Shown: positions 10,446 to 22,201 of the stretch, piece after piece
How positions within the stretch are numbered: position 1 is the stretch's first letter
Layout: each line of letters begins with the position of its first letter
Assembly: GCA_029961685.1 (NCBI GenBank)
Contig: JARWKL010000016.1
Location: 16,188,157 to 16,252,156 of the forward strand
Direction of reading: 5' to 3'
Source of the DNA: Aristolochia californica
Taxonomy: Eukaryota; Streptophyta; Magnoliopsida; Piperales; Aristolochiaceae
DNA length: 64,000 nt
Notes under the pieces: generated by a model
Databases searched by the model: none
Seen by the model: only the letters and a program-made list of their open reading frames with translations
Told to the model about the DNA's origin: nothing
Position numbers and translations under genes: made by a program

Positions 10446-12021
10446 ACGGCACTAAAACCTTCCTTCTCTTCCGAGCGTATGCACAACAAAAATTTAGAGT
10501 AATAGGATCATTTTGATCAAAGACCATTGCCCAGTTCTTTTAATACTAATTTTATAAAAAACGAATGAAAGGTAATAGAAACATTCTAGTCAATATTAAC
10601 ATTTCGATGATCTCTCACCCAGACTAAGCATGTCCACCACTTCTTGATTATATAACTGTTTGAAAATACTACATTTTTTAGAAATCACCCTGAAATTATC
10701 CAATTATACCACTTAGTTTTTTATTTGGCTATCCAAAAACTAAACACTGAATATTGTCTGGATCCAACGATGATATCCAGGCCAAATGGATATTTTCTTC
10801 TGAGATAGCGGATATGAAAATCCATTGAATGGCCCATGCTCCAGTATTATTAATATGGACTCTGAACTTCTACAAGATATATATATTTTTTTAAAAAAAA
10901 AAGAAGAAGAAGAAGAAACTGGGTTTGGAAATTCAAAATGAAGATATGGTGAAACTGAAGGCCTCTTTTCGTTTGATTTCTTAATCAACCCACCGCAGAT
11001 ATTTTTGCGAATCTTTCAAAGGAACACGAAATCGACGAGGAAACTGCCATGACAGGCTCCCTTCCAATTCTCTGCGCCATTCGATTATTCCTGGCCATAG
11101 TAGCAAGCCGCTCTTGCTTCTCTTTAAATTTCTCGGTCTTTCGCTTACAGCTATTCTTTCTGTTCGTTCCCATTTCTGCCCAGTGATTTTGTCTAACTAA
11201 AGTTCTGCTCTAAGAGATCATCAAATGAATCGAGGCTAGGATTTGCATCCTGGTAGGTCTCCGAGTCTCAATCTAAATTTGATTTGATATGCTCACCACC
11301 TTGGTCTCGTTTCCTTAAGCTACTGAACCTTGGTATTCTTGAAACACACGTTCATATATTTATGCAGTAACCTTGTTTTTAGTGTCAGAATCTCCTTTAT
11401 CATGTTTAACAACCGGTGATTTGGGTATGATGATTTTCGACCGCTCACAGTTTTTTTTTTTTTTTTTTTTTTTTTTGTTAAAGCATACTTCCGATGGATA
11501 TGATAATTTTTTTGTGTTGGGTTTGTTTCTCTTTTGACTAAATTTACTGGTTCCTGAAGTTATTGAATGAGGATGTGAATCGAGAATAGGTACATTATGG
11601 GAAAATTAAGAGGCTTAGAGTTTCTATCCAGCTTCCGGATGCGTATGACAAGAGAAGTGTTAGAAATAGTGTCAAAATTCAGGAATCCATTTTTAGGAAA
11701 ATGTAACATGGGAAGAGCAAGGAGAGTAAGGCATACCTGAGGAGAAACATTTCTTGAAATATTCGTACTCGCTGAGAAATTTTGGTATCTGAAACAGAAC
11801 GTATACCACAAACTGAACTGATAAGTAGAAACCCAATAAAGATATGAGCATCAAACCGACATTACTTAGACTATATTCGTATTTTACAATATCTTATGGT
11901 GATGGCATTTAGTACTTTGCTTGGATTATATTCTTATTATACTTGCTCATTGTAAATTGGGTTTATTTTTGAGTCTAGATTGTCTCCAGAATTGGGGTTG
12001 AACGTGCAGTATGATCCCATC
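10446..12021 (+). other. upstream region and probable 5' UTR of the 12-15 kb gene
   Basis: No supported coding gene. A (A)n(GAA)n stretch lies at 10,892-10,918 and a long T-run at 11,451-11,476. A plausible non-coding first exon ends near 11,250 (gcatcctg then gtaggt), with an acceptor (gtctag) near 11,979 just before the coding exon. A 62-codon minus-strand frame at 10,985-11,173 has no family features and is not called. Confidence 0.4.
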
Positions 12022-14991
12022 ATGCTGACTATACCTGCTTCAAGAGCAACCATCTGCTGCCACACCAATCAGGATACCAAAATATTGCCATATGCTGCTC
12101 CATGCAATGTTCCTTTCTTGATCAAAACAGCTTTTATCAGCAACCCTAGAATCCCCTGCGATCAAAGATTGCATGCTTTTGGGACATCAAACCATGGAAT
12201 CCTAAAGAAATGGCCTGTGAGTTGCCCTTCTTTGTTAAATATTATGCTTTTTGCTAACTGTCTTTTGTCTACTAGCATCAGTGTGGACTGACCAAGAACA
12301 CATTCCCTCAGTCAATTAGTAGCTGCTATTTGCACTCATGGCTTGTAATGGGATAGTGTCATCACTATCATGGTTGCATATGTTGTTGTCTCATGCCTAA
12401 TAAATTCACTTTTTAAAAAAAAAAATTTAGTTGCTTGTTTTGTTGTACACACACCACAACTACAGGGATCTTTTGTTGGATTCTGTAAGATTATCATGAT
12501 CTATCTAATATATTTTGCAGATCTATGCTTCATCGGATGACAATGAGTACCGCTCTTCTCGTAACATAGCAATAACCCTTTTTAGGCGATACAGAAACGT
12601 CATTGACCGTGGAGGAGGTGACAACCTAAAAGTATATTAATGAATTTGTATTATTTTTATATGGTCAAGTATCAATAATTTTCTTTTGCTGGAGAGTTGT
12701 AGTTTATATTTTGCGATACATGTTTCTCACTGTTGATTAGGAGTTCATTAGTGCCGGAGTCAATGCATATGCTTTGGGCTGTACGGATGAGGGATTAAGG
12801 AAGGAACTGATGATCATGAAGGACTCTGGTGTTGAAATAGAAGGGATGCAAAACTGTGGTGGGAACACCAGCTTGAAGTCGAAGATTATCATGGAGGAAG
12901 TGAGACTTGTAACATTTTCCTCACATACACTCTCTCTTTCTCTCTCTTTCAATTTTTTTAGGCCATATAAAACTTTTTTTTCAGGTTAATGAGTGCATAT
13001 TGTGGTTGAGCATTATATTTATCACCATCTTGTGCACCCCTCAACCTACAGTTGTAAGGTGGTCATCAGTGCCACCAGTCTCACCAAAAGTCATACTTCA
13101 GTGGAAAGGCTTTTGTGCTATTATTGCTAATGCGTATTATATGAGAGGAATGGCATGGTGAGGTCCCCTTTCTTGTTGGTACATTTGGGATATCATTATA
13201 AGTTAGCATCACAGAATGTTCATTGTCATGCTTTTGCTTTGTTATGTGTAGATCCCAATGTTTAGGTTTGTTAGATTGACGAATGAAAGTAGTCTTCTGT
13301 GATATGCTTGATGCTACAGTCTATAAATCACCTTATGTTCTGATATTGTTCTATTACAGGCTTCCAGTGAAAACTCTGCAGCTTGAACAAATGGCTGTAG
13401 TTGGAACAGCTGAGGAGCCTTCGGTTGTTGCTAGTCGAATGCAACTTGTGTTTAGCACATTAGAGGTTTGGTGATTCTTTTTGCTTATATATGTTATTCT
13501 AGCTCATATCTTCACAGATTTGATGATGTTTTAGCATTTTATATCTTGAGAACTTGGTGCTTTTGGAAATTCTCTTCTTCTCGGCTCCATTAGGAGAATA
13601 CCGGTGCAACTATAACATGATTCTCTCTAAGAATTTTGTAGTGAAAATTCTCTCCTAAAATTCTTAACACTTCTCAATATAAGACTTTTTCCTCCTCAAC
13701 AAGTACTATAATGAAAAATCAAGATCCAAAATTGTCGTTTCTATTAATACAATCAACACATTTGTTGGAAGTATTTATTACCTTGCCATTCAGAAACTTG
13801 TTAATTGACTAATTTAACGTTTCAGTGATTCTTTTTTGAATTTTGCCTTAGAGGTCCAATATCTGAATGCCTTAGTTTATATATCAATGAAGGATCAAAG
13901 CCACAGCAAGAAGTACCCTGTAAAAGCTCCAAATGACCTCCAATCTAAGTCCTAGGCCAAATCCCTGGAAAACTAGAGCTTTATGATCTTAGAGTTTATG
14001 ACCATAAGATATATACTAAATTGAATTATTTGGGATTCAGAAGTGTCAGAAATTATTTCTTCTACTAATAGTGACTAAATTGGTGTAGTACCAAATCATG
14101 CTCCTATTGCCACAACAGTTGATATGAGTATTTTGAGAATATGGCTTTGTGATCTAGATTTTGCAACCAGATAAAATATACATTTCCATCATATGATGGT
14201 AGCTCAACTCTATATTATTTAGCATAGACATTCTTGAAAACGATAAAGAAGAAAGGTAATGTTTTCATTTAGTAGTGTTTAATGATAAAATGAATTCCAA
14301 AAAAATGGAATAGAATGAAAATGAAAATCGTCTCGTGGAAGTTGAATTTCAAAAAGACTTGAAATTTTAGATATCATGAAACTATTTGTAACTTTATATC
14401 TTGAAATTTTCTGTTTTTTCCTGAAATTTCTACTATCCTTGGTGTTTGTGGGACTTCATTACTATGTTTAATTGTGAACATCTCTTATGTACAGATCTTA
14501 AGTTGGATCCAGATCCAGATCCATCTCTAATTGACTAGGCATTTAAGAGGTCTTAGATTCTTACTTGTAAAGACACCCCATGCTTACAAATATACTGCTT
14601 GCTGATGCTATTCCCTGTCAGTTCATAGACAGCGGCAACTTTTGCTGTTCAATCTCTGCAACTGCATATTGTTTCATTCCATAATTTTCAACTTTGATGA
14701 CAACTTGTATAAATTTTTTGTGAAGTTCCGATATATTATAATTTATATTTGAACCACTGATTTCGTATTTGTACAAGTAAAAAAGAGACAAAAATAAAAA
14801 TAAAAAGGAAAAGAATGAAGAAACAAAGTCCCAAAAAATGATGAGCTTTTCATCGAGTTATATTCTGTATGTAGATGGTAGGATTATCACCATTCAAAAA
14901 AAAAAAAAAAACAAAAAACGATTATAGGTTTAACGGTGATATCTTTCATTCGGTTGTGCAGGTTGTCAGTCCACAGTGGCCGAAAGTGTAA
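12022..14991 (+). CDS. conserved plant protein of unknown function (257 aa, six exons)
   Basis: Six exons joined at GT/AG borders keep one frame: 12,022-12,216; 12,521-12,631; 12,741-12,899; 12,985-13,157; 13,360-13,465; 14,962-14,991 (ending VVSPQWPKV and stop). The product is 257 residues. The first ~60 residues are Ser/Thr/Arg-containing with few acids, which could be a plastid transit peptide (inference). The body is highly ordered, with motifs SAGVNAYALGCTDEGLRKEL, CILWLSIIFITILCTPQPT (a hydrophobic, possibly membrane-associated helix), QWKGFCAIIANAYYMRGMAW and LPVKTLQLEQMAVVG. Such dense conservation-like sequence and clean splice signals argue for a functional gene. From memory it resembles a plastid-type plant family sometimes labelled 'seed maturation-like', but I cannot confirm this. 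I chose the ATG at 12,022 because upstream in-frame codons lack another ATG. Intron 5 is ~1.5 kb. Confidence 0.75.
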
Positions 14992-16240
14992 ATTTGATCA
15001 TCAGAAAAACAGACGTTATACTGTAATATCTCCTGGGTTAGTATGATTTTATATTACCTGAATGTAATCTGTAATTACTTAAAGAGTTAAGAGTTGATCA
15101 CCTGGCTGAGACTGGTAAGGTTGAAAGACGTTATATCAGTCTTATAATTTATATGTAGCAAACCAAAATTTTCTTGGCTAATCCCTTTTACCTCATTTAA
15201 GCCCCATTTGTGTCCTTTCCTGAAATCCTTGTCCTTCTTAAGAAAACAGTATTTTATCCATGTTAGATGTTCTGTCAAGATTTGATGACACAGCTCAACT
15301 GTATAGGTAGAGTTGTGATAAGCAAAAGAATGGAGGGATGTACATACCTGTTGATGGTTGATCATTGAAGAACTTGGTGGTGATGATGAAGATGGGTTAG
15401 TCTTTTACATTGAAAGTAGTTGGCATGTGTAAACAGAAGAGGGGGCATTTTAATGAAGTTGCACTCTTTCAAGATAAGGGGGCTTTAGTTGTTTATTGGA
15501 TTGGAGCTTTCCTGTAATAGGGTTGTAAACGAGTGATGACTGGAACAAAGAAAGGTTAATATGCTATTCTTGTTATTACGTTGAAGCTTTTCAAATTCTA
15601 CATGTATTTAATCAGTTAGGGTAAATTTATTTTGCATATATTTTTTCCAATTAATTTTCAAATAGTACGTCGATGAGAATGTATGAAATTCATCAAGAAC
15701 AACTCCACTGTTTTTCAACTTTTTGGGTCAAGCTTATGAATCCCATGCTTGCATGTTTGCCGAATCCTTTTCTGGAAAACCATTGGCCCTGCATCCCTCG
15801 CCCCTCCTGTCTGTACATGGTGAATCCAGTTTTTTTTTTTTTTTCTATCATATTTATGCCAGTTTCAGGTCCATTACCAGCCTTGCTATTAGAGGTAGCT
15901 TTATTCGAGAGAGTAGTCTTACTACCTTTTGCATGAAACTATTCCTGTGATTTAGAATTTATATCAACATCTTTAGATGTTTAAATGAGATGAAAGTCAA
16001 ACAGAGGAAAGAGAACAAAAATTGGAAATCCATGGAAGAAGAAGAGAAGGGCAACGATATCCAATCAGATAGTTATCATTAGGGTTGCCTGACTGGATGA
16101 CTGGTTAAGGATGAAACTTTAATTTTACATTTGGAAATTGCTGTGAGTTAAACATGACTTATTCTACATTTGAAAGTCCAAGCATCAACCACGAATTTGT
16201 TACTTACAATTAATTTTTTTTCACTTGTACTGAATTGTAA
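14992..16240 (+). other. 3' flank of the 12-15 kb gene, no gene seen
   Basis: This region holds the probable 3' UTR and unremarkable intergenic DNA, with a T-run at 15,830-15,844. Open frames here (for example 15,087-15,365 minus) lack family features or plausible splice partners. Confidence 0.4.
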
Positions 16241-16546
16241 TGTTAGGTATATGTCAATACATCAAAAGCTTCAGAGTTGATGGAACTCAAAAAAATCAGG
16301 CCCTTAAACCTATCTAATACTAGGTTAGCATAACCTAGCACTTATACTCCTTGTTGAGCCCTATAGGATACATAACAGCCCACCATACTTCCTTGTCGGT
16401 GTCTACGATGGCCCACTCTATGACGGCTCCCACTTGGGAGTAGGTAGCCTTTTTCACCTCTTTAACAGTTTTCACTCTAAGTTGTCTTTTTCATAGGTCG
16501 CCCCCTCCAGGGTTTGAACCAGTGACGTGTCTCCATTGATACCAAA
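16241..16546 (-). mobile_element. TRIM-like element fragment (minus)
   Basis: The segment 16,241-16,377 begins TGTTAGGTAT and ends CATAACA, like a small LTR. The interior runs to 16,546, where 'ttgataccaa' is the reverse complement of a tRNA-Met primer-binding site (TTGGTATCAA). The interior also contains GGTTCAAACCC (reverse complement), a tRNA B-box-like word often seen in TRIM interiors. The layout matches the TRIM at 54,717-55,029. The adjoining small LTR at 16,547 shares only the first ~10 bases, so this is either a chimera or two abutting elements. Confidence 0.5.
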
Positions 16547-16963
16547 TGTTAGGTATTAGAAAAAAATCCCACTTAAAAAATGAGAAAAAAAGAGTCTATG
16601 GGTTATAAGATCAAACAATGGGCCTCCCTAAAAGGCTAATCATCCAAGGATGGAATTAGAGAGCCCAAAAAATCCAACATGGTATCAAAGCAAGTTGTGG
16701 AGGGCCAAGACCCAGTTTATGTTCTCTGAGTTATCTGTATATTGTGGGCTTTATTATGTAGGAGGTTGTGTACCCCATTGGTTTTGTGCCCCATTAAAAG
16801 ATTTGTGCCTATGTCTCTAGACGTGAAGGGAAGTATTGAGTGAAAAAATGTCCCACATTAAAAAACAAGTAAAAAAGTTAATAAGTTATAAGGTTAAGAA
16901 ATAAACATCTTAAGAGATTAGTCATTTTTGGACAAAACCAGGTTTAACCCAAAATATCCAACA
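16547..16963 (+). mobile_element. TRIM (terminal-repeat retrotransposon in miniature)
   Basis: LTR 1 is 16,547-16,679 (TGTTAGG...ATCCAACA). A primer-binding site TGGTATCAAAGC (16,680-16,691) follows, then a ~140-base non-coding interior and a polypurine tract (gtgaagggaag, 16,823-16,833). LTR 2 is 16,834-16,963 (TATTGAGTG...ATCCAACA). The LTRs share 'TCCCAC(A/T)T', 'GGTTATAAG/AGTTATAAGG' and the terminal ATCCAACA but are strongly diverged. The length of ~417 bases with no coding fits TRIM. No target duplication is evident, which fits old age or a composite structure. Confidence 0.8.
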
Positions 16964-18055
16964 AATTGTGCCATATCAAAAGAGTCAAAATATATGAAGC
17001 TGGTTTAATTTTTCTTAACTTATGAAAAATTAAACCAACTTCATCTTCTTCATAGTGCCCCGATGCGTCGTCTTCCTCACAACACGGATAATGGCGGGAG
17101 ACAACAGCTGGCCAACAAGCAACGACGACAGAAATGGTGCTTCGACAGTACACCGAGAGGGAGAAGAGAGGGAAGCCAAGAGGAAAAAAAATTCGAGTGA
17201 GGAAGACCGAGAAGGGAGAAAAGTCGAGCGGAAGAAAAAAATTTCAGGAGGAAGCGAAATGAGGGAAATTTTTCGTTCAGGGGGAGGGAGAAAGGCGTCT
17301 TGTATGCAATTCATGTGGATAATTCGCAAAATAGGTATGAAACATGATTCTCCCGTTTTTGCCTAAGAACATTACCTGACTTGATTCAAATGAAGAGGAG
17401 ATCATTTTGGACTAACGGCCTAATCGAATGAACGGAGTAATGTGGGAGTCATTCATGTCTGATTCATTTTAGACTAAATAATATAATGTGAAGTTTAAAT
17501 CATGTAATTAATTTAGATGAATAGTGTGGATTACGTAAAAATTGTCTTTTTCAAATCAGATTTTAGATACTTGTAGTTAGAAAATTGACATTTATTAATC
17601 AAATAATAATAAGATTTATTACCCAATGAGGATAATAATGATCATATTAATGATGAGTTAGTTAAGAAGTCATTTACTTTATAGATTGAAATGATCTTTT
17701 GTAAACTAGTGTTAGCAACAAAACCCAACTATAATCAAATTACTAGAGAGACAGACTCACTTCTAACCATAGTAAATGAGAGAGGAGAAAGTCAAGAAAA
17801 GAGAGAGAAATGTACTTTTAATTATTTGACAATAGAGAATCATTGAGAGAAAAGAAAATGAGAGATAAAATCACTTTCTCTCTTAGTTAATAAATTTTAT
17901 CTTAAAATGATAAAATTTGGGAAGGAAAGAAAAGAAATATAAACTTCAGAAAAAAAAATTAATCATTAAAATTTTAAAATGTACTATTTTTTTATTTATC
18001 CTTTTCCACGTATATACAGAAAAAAAAATTATATTTCTCTCTCATTTGCTATGGG
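16964..18055. other. intergenic with purine-rich segment
   Basis: 17,150-17,290 is strongly purine-rich (gagaagagagggaag...). At 17,320-17,365 there is an inverted match to 1771-1817 (aaaataggta, cccgtttttgcc), suggesting ends of a shared MITE-like family. The rest is AT-rich. No gene is supported. Confidence 0.4.
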
Positions 18056-19343
18056 TAGGGGTGGCTTCGAACCGAGCCGGCTCGGTTCGGCTCAGTACCG
18101 GCTTGGTTCAACTCGTCATTTATCGAGCTTGAGCACTGAAATCGGCTCGTTTACCTTAACGAACTGAGCTCGACCGAAGCGAGGTTCGGTTCGTCAGCTC
18201 GAAGTGAGTCGGATCGGTATGGATCGGTAACGGGATCGCGAGCGAGCGGGGGAGCAGGAGCAAGAGCGAGGGGGGGGTGAATTTTTTCCTCCCCCCTTGT
18301 CACCGCCGACCCCTCCCATCGGTTGTTGTCGCCGCCTCTACCGCTGTCGTAGCTGTTCGCTGGCGTCTATACCTCCGTCGCATCTGCTCGCCGGCCGCCT
18401 TTGTGGCCGTCTATTTGATTTCTTCCTCTCCTCGCCGTTGCCTTTGTTTCCGTCGCCGCCGCTTCCGTTGCCGCCGACTCCGTCGTGGCCGTCATCCTCG
18501 ACGATAGGTCCTCCCCGGTGCCGTAACCCCCTTCCCTCCACATTGTCTCGGCGAAAAACTAGAACAGGGGAGAAATAATTTCCCCCCTCCCTCACGAGAA
18601 GATGATCTCGCATGTGCGAGATCATAAAATAAAAAAAAAAAAAAAAAACTTTTTCCTCTAGAAAAAATTAAAAATAAATTTTATATAAATAATTTTCTAT
18701 AAACTATTAGTGTCTCATGTTTTTTTAAACATTTTTTTAATTGAAATTTTTTATTAAAAATCATATAATTTTCTAAGTAAGATTTTTCGTACCAAGATGG
18801 GGTAGAAAACTGTATAGAAAATTTTTGAATAAGTATTTAACAGTTGATGCTGTAATACTTTTAGCATGAAGCAATTTTTATTGCAATTTGGTGTTTGATA
18901 TTTTATTTAATTAAAAATTAATCAATAAGTATAATAATATATTAGATTGATTATTAATTTTTATTTATTTCCCTAGACGAGACAATAAAAGGTCCATTTA
19001 ACTTTCCTAAGAAAATTTTAAAATATTTCATGTAATTTTCTAATAAGTCACTAATAGTAATAAGATTTTATTTAAAGGTTTTTTTGGGAATATGTATCAT
19101 AGGAAAAATATTTTTAGTTTTTCCTAGAATATAAATTTTTATCTAGGGGCACTAAGGAGGCCATAATAAATTATGGCCAGATTCAAAAATTACAAAACAA
19201 ACTAGACAACAATTGGAGTAAAAAATATTAATATTGGTGCATTTTAATCTATTATTGAAATTCAATCCTGAACCTCTCCTATCATTATATTTTTTTAAAA
19301 TGTATGCATAATTTTATATATAATTTATTCAAAGCCACCCCTA
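18056..19343. mobile_element. hAT-like non-autonomous element
   Basis: The left terminus TAGGGGTGGCTTCGAA (18,056-18,071) and the right terminus TTCAAAGCCACCCCTA (19,328-19,343) are inverted with one mismatch. TAGGGGTG-type ends plus subterminal GGCTCG/GAGCCG repeats (18,070-18,240) are typical of plant hAT-like elements. The interior has a GC-rich block (18,245-18,570, CCGTCGCCGCCG-type) unlike its AT-rich surroundings, perhaps captured host sequence. It has no transposase. An 8-bp target duplication is not evident, so one end may belong to another copy. Confidence 0.55.
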
Positions 19344-19880
19344 CGTGCGAGATCATAAACAAGGAAAAAAAAAAAACTCTTTGTCCCTTCCTCATGGCTC
19401 TTAAATAAATTAAAAAGATATTTTAGTAGAAATATGTTTCTAGAGACTATTAGTGGTTTTTTCAATAAATGTTGAAAAGACATTTTTAATAGAAATATAG
19501 GGACCATTAGTGCCTCATATTTTTTCAAAATATTTTTCTAATTATAAATTCTTTTTAAAAAATCATATAATTTTCTAAGTAAGATTTTATTGCCAAGATT
19601 GGTTAGAAAACTATATAGAAAAATTTTGAATAAGTATTTGACAGTTGATGATATAATACTTTGAGCATGAGGCAATTTTCATAGCAATTTTGTGTTTGAT
19701 ATTTGATGTGATTAAAAATTTATCGATAAGTATAATAATATATTAGATTAATTATTAATTTTTATTTATTTCCTTAGAAAAGGCAATAAGAGGTCCATTT
19801 AACTTTCCTAAGAAAAATTTAAAATATTTCTTGTAATTTTCTAGTAAGTCTGTAATAGTAATAGGATTTTATTTAAAGGA
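18600..19880 (+). repeat. direct duplication of ~500 bp
   Basis: Sequence 18,607-19,082 recurs at 19,345-19,880 with substitutions and small indels. Shared landmarks are tgcgagatcataaa, attttctaagtaagattt, gaataagtatttgacagttg and ggtccatttaactttcctaa. The left copy is inside and the right copy just outside the hAT-like termini, so the duplication and the element boundary are intertwined. Confidence 0.85.
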
Positions 19881-20280
19881 TTTATAGTTTTTATTTGGGC
19901 GATTGTAAATTGATAGTGATATTTATTTAATTTTGTTGTGTTTGATTATTGTATGGAGTTTATTTATAATGTTATGCAGTGTATGGAGTGTTTAGATTAT
20001 TTTATGGAGTGTATAAATAATTTCATGAAGTGTTTATGAAATGTATAGACAATTTTATGGAGTATTTATAGAGTGTTTATACAGGTATTATGTATATTGA
20101 TTATGCCCAATTTTAATTAGAGGTCATGCCGAATTTTATAGAAGTATTATATATATAGATTATGCTCAATTTTAAGTAGAGGGTATGCCCAATCTTATAC
20201 ACATATTATATATATAAGTTATGCCAAATCCTATGTAGAGGTCATGCCCAATTTTATGTAAAATATATGCATATTTTTAT
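19881..20280 (+). mobile_element. third Harbinger-like interior fragment
   Basis: About 390 bases match the left Harbinger copy at ~5003-5380. Shared phrases are ggatttatagtttttatttg, ttgtatggagtttatttata and repeated 'ttatgcccaattttaa...agaggtcatgcc' words. It lacks termini and begins exactly at the end of the ~500-bp direct duplication, suggesting a nested or rearranged insertion. Confidence 0.85.
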
Positions 20281-20325
20281 ATACATTTTATTCGATATAT
20301 ATTTTTTAAAAAATTTTAAATGTAT

Positions 20326-20490
20326 GTTGAGGCTCGAGATCGGCTTGAAGCTCAGCTCAAACTCGTTGGGCTCGAACTCGATAACAATTTTAAGCTTGAG
20401 ACGAGGCTCGACTCGAAGCTCGGCTCGAAATATTTAAATCAAGTTCGACTCGAACATCAGGTTCGGGCTCGGCTCGGCTCGATGTCGGGC
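20326..20490. repeat. GGCTCG/CTCGA-rich subterminal repeat block
   Basis: Short units such as ggctcgagatcggcttg, gctcgaactcg and ggctcggctcg form a block in style matching the subterminal region at 18,070-18,240. It is probably the distal subterminal part of a hAT-like element whose terminus is lost: a (TTTTA)n run follows instead of CACCCCTA. Confidence 0.6.
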
Positions 20491-20675
20491 ACAAAAAAAA
20501 ACTTATTTTATTTTATTTTATTTTATTTTTCTCTTATTTCCAACGCACCCTCTCGGGAGGGGGTTAGTGCACGGGTTCAAGTGAAAATGAACCTCTTGTT
20601 GGTTTTCTATTGGAAAACAGGTTTCTCTCGCTCATTCCATCCTTTAAGCTCGTGGGTTCACGGGGAACCAACCCA

Positions 20676-20688
20676 CACGTGACACGTG
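20676..20688 (+). promoter_or_regulatory. paired G-box (CACGTG) motifs
   Basis: Two palindromic CACGTG hexamers lie at 20,676-20,681 and 20,683-20,688, one base apart. G-boxes bind bZIP/bHLH factors in plants, and the ACACGTG context also fits ABA-responsive elements. They lie ~1.5 kb upstream of the SKS start codon, so a role in that gene is only possible. Confidence 0.4.
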
Positions 20689-20879
20689 CATCTGTGTCCT
20701 GTCTCAAAGGTCGAAGCATTCCCCGCCGGTCCGTTCCAAACACGGAAACACTGGCTATCACCGACGATCTTCTGGGCCGCAAACGCGCATTTCCCAGTTG
20801 CCGCGACGCGTTTGCCGGTTGGGACGCGCAGCAGAGTGGCGAAAGCACGACTCCCAAATTCCAGAAAAAAAAAAAAAAA

Positions 20880-21490
20880 ACGAAAGAGGAAGACGAAGAC
20901 GACATTGAAACGAAAACAAGTCTAGATTCGAGAATCGAGACAAAGGAAAGCAAGCGTCAAACAAGTCCACCAGATCTATCTGCCCTGCCTGTTTACCTCT
21001 CTCTCATCAGCCTCCGCTTCTCATATCAGCCATTCCTCGCCTCTGTAATCGTTTTTCTTTAAATTTGTAACCCCTACCAGTTCATTTCATAGGATAATCA
21101 GTTTACAGAAAGACGACGACTATGAGACGAAAACCAGATCCAGATAAAAGTCCACTAGATCTATGATCTATCTGCCTGCTTACCTCTCTCATCCGCCATG
21201 GCTTTATCAGATTCGCGATGCCTCGCCTCTTTAATCTTTTTCTAAAGCTCAGCTGCATGATTTTAATAAGATAATCAGTTTACAGGAAGACAACGATAAT
21301 GAAGCGAAATCACAATCCAGATCTGAGAATCGAGACAAAGAAAAGCGAGCGTCAAACAAGTCCGCTAGATCGAACCGCATGTTTACCTCATCCACGATCG
21401 CTTCTCATATTCGCGATTCCTTGCCTCTTGATGAATCGTTTCTCAGTTTTTACAGCTCAACTGTTTGATTTTGGTAAAATAACCAGTTTA
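20880..21490 (+). repeat. three diverged ~200-bp tandem repeats upstream of SKS
   Basis: Three units start near 20,886, 21,108 and 21,290. Each has, in order, a purine-rich 'gaagacgacgaa' start, 'gagacaaa', 'caagtcca(c/g)(c/t)agat', a 'gtttacctc' block, 'cttctcatattcgc' and 'aatcagtttaca'. Divergence is substantial. No TE termini are seen; it looks like local tandem duplication. Confidence 0.75.
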
Positions 21491-22201
21491 CTATAATAAA
21501 TGGCACTGAATTCCGGTCACCGCCACCTTTAGTTTAGCCACCGATTTTCTCTATGGGAATTAAAGATCAAGTAAATAAAAATTTGAAGCGCGGTCTTTGA
21601 GGCATGACGTCCGTTCTTTTGCACATGACCTACCTATCACTCATATCAATTAATATCATATTTTTTTATTTATAAATAAAATAGGAATAAATAGTTAGAA
21701 AGGCAGGTTAACCCCAGCTCTATTTTCCTTTTCTAGTTAAAAAATAAAAAAGAAAGAAAGAAGGAATAGAAGTTCTAGATGAGGGTATTACGGTCATTTA
21801 AATATTGTCTTCCTCACTCAGGCTTGCTCGTCGACTGCAGAGTAGTGCAGAGACTGGGTGTCCCATGCCATGCGGTCCTCTTTACTCCACTGACATTTTT
21901 GCCAGCTCATCTCTATCGCCACTGACAAGTGATCTCTTCTTTAATCCTTTCCATTATTTACAGCAAGCGCGCTTCGAAATCTATAACTCACCGACGTTCT
22001 TGGTTTTCGACTTCGAGGGAGGGGGCCAGGTAAAAAGCGCGAAAAGAAAAGCGGAAAGCCAGAAAAAACCAGCTCTATCGCCTTTTTTCTTTTCCTTAAT
22101 GGCCGTTCTTCGCTAGATCTTTTCTCTTTTCTCTCTCTTGTTTAGTTGTTGAATCTCTGTTTCTGAACCGGAAAAGGGGTGAAGAGAGAGGAACGGGGGA
22201 G

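Larger units (their letters stand above)
20491..22201 (+). other. upstream region of the SKS gene
   Basis: Contains a (TTTTA)n run (20,510-20,530), a GGGGGTTAGTGCAC word (~20,560) like the ends of the Harbinger family, the double G-box, the tandem repeats described separately, and a C/T-rich stretch at 22,110-22,145 likely in the 5' UTR. The open frames here are not supported as genes. Confidence 0.5.

Noticed and set aside
15087..15365. 92-codon minus-strand frame as a gene
   Set aside because: It lies in the 3' flank of the 12-15 kb gene with no recognisable motif or splice structure.
16380..16546. A standalone tRNA gene, suggested by GGTTCAAACCC
   Set aside because: No acceptor or anticodon arm folds around it, and its position next to a primer-binding-site-like word fits a TRIM or SINE interior.
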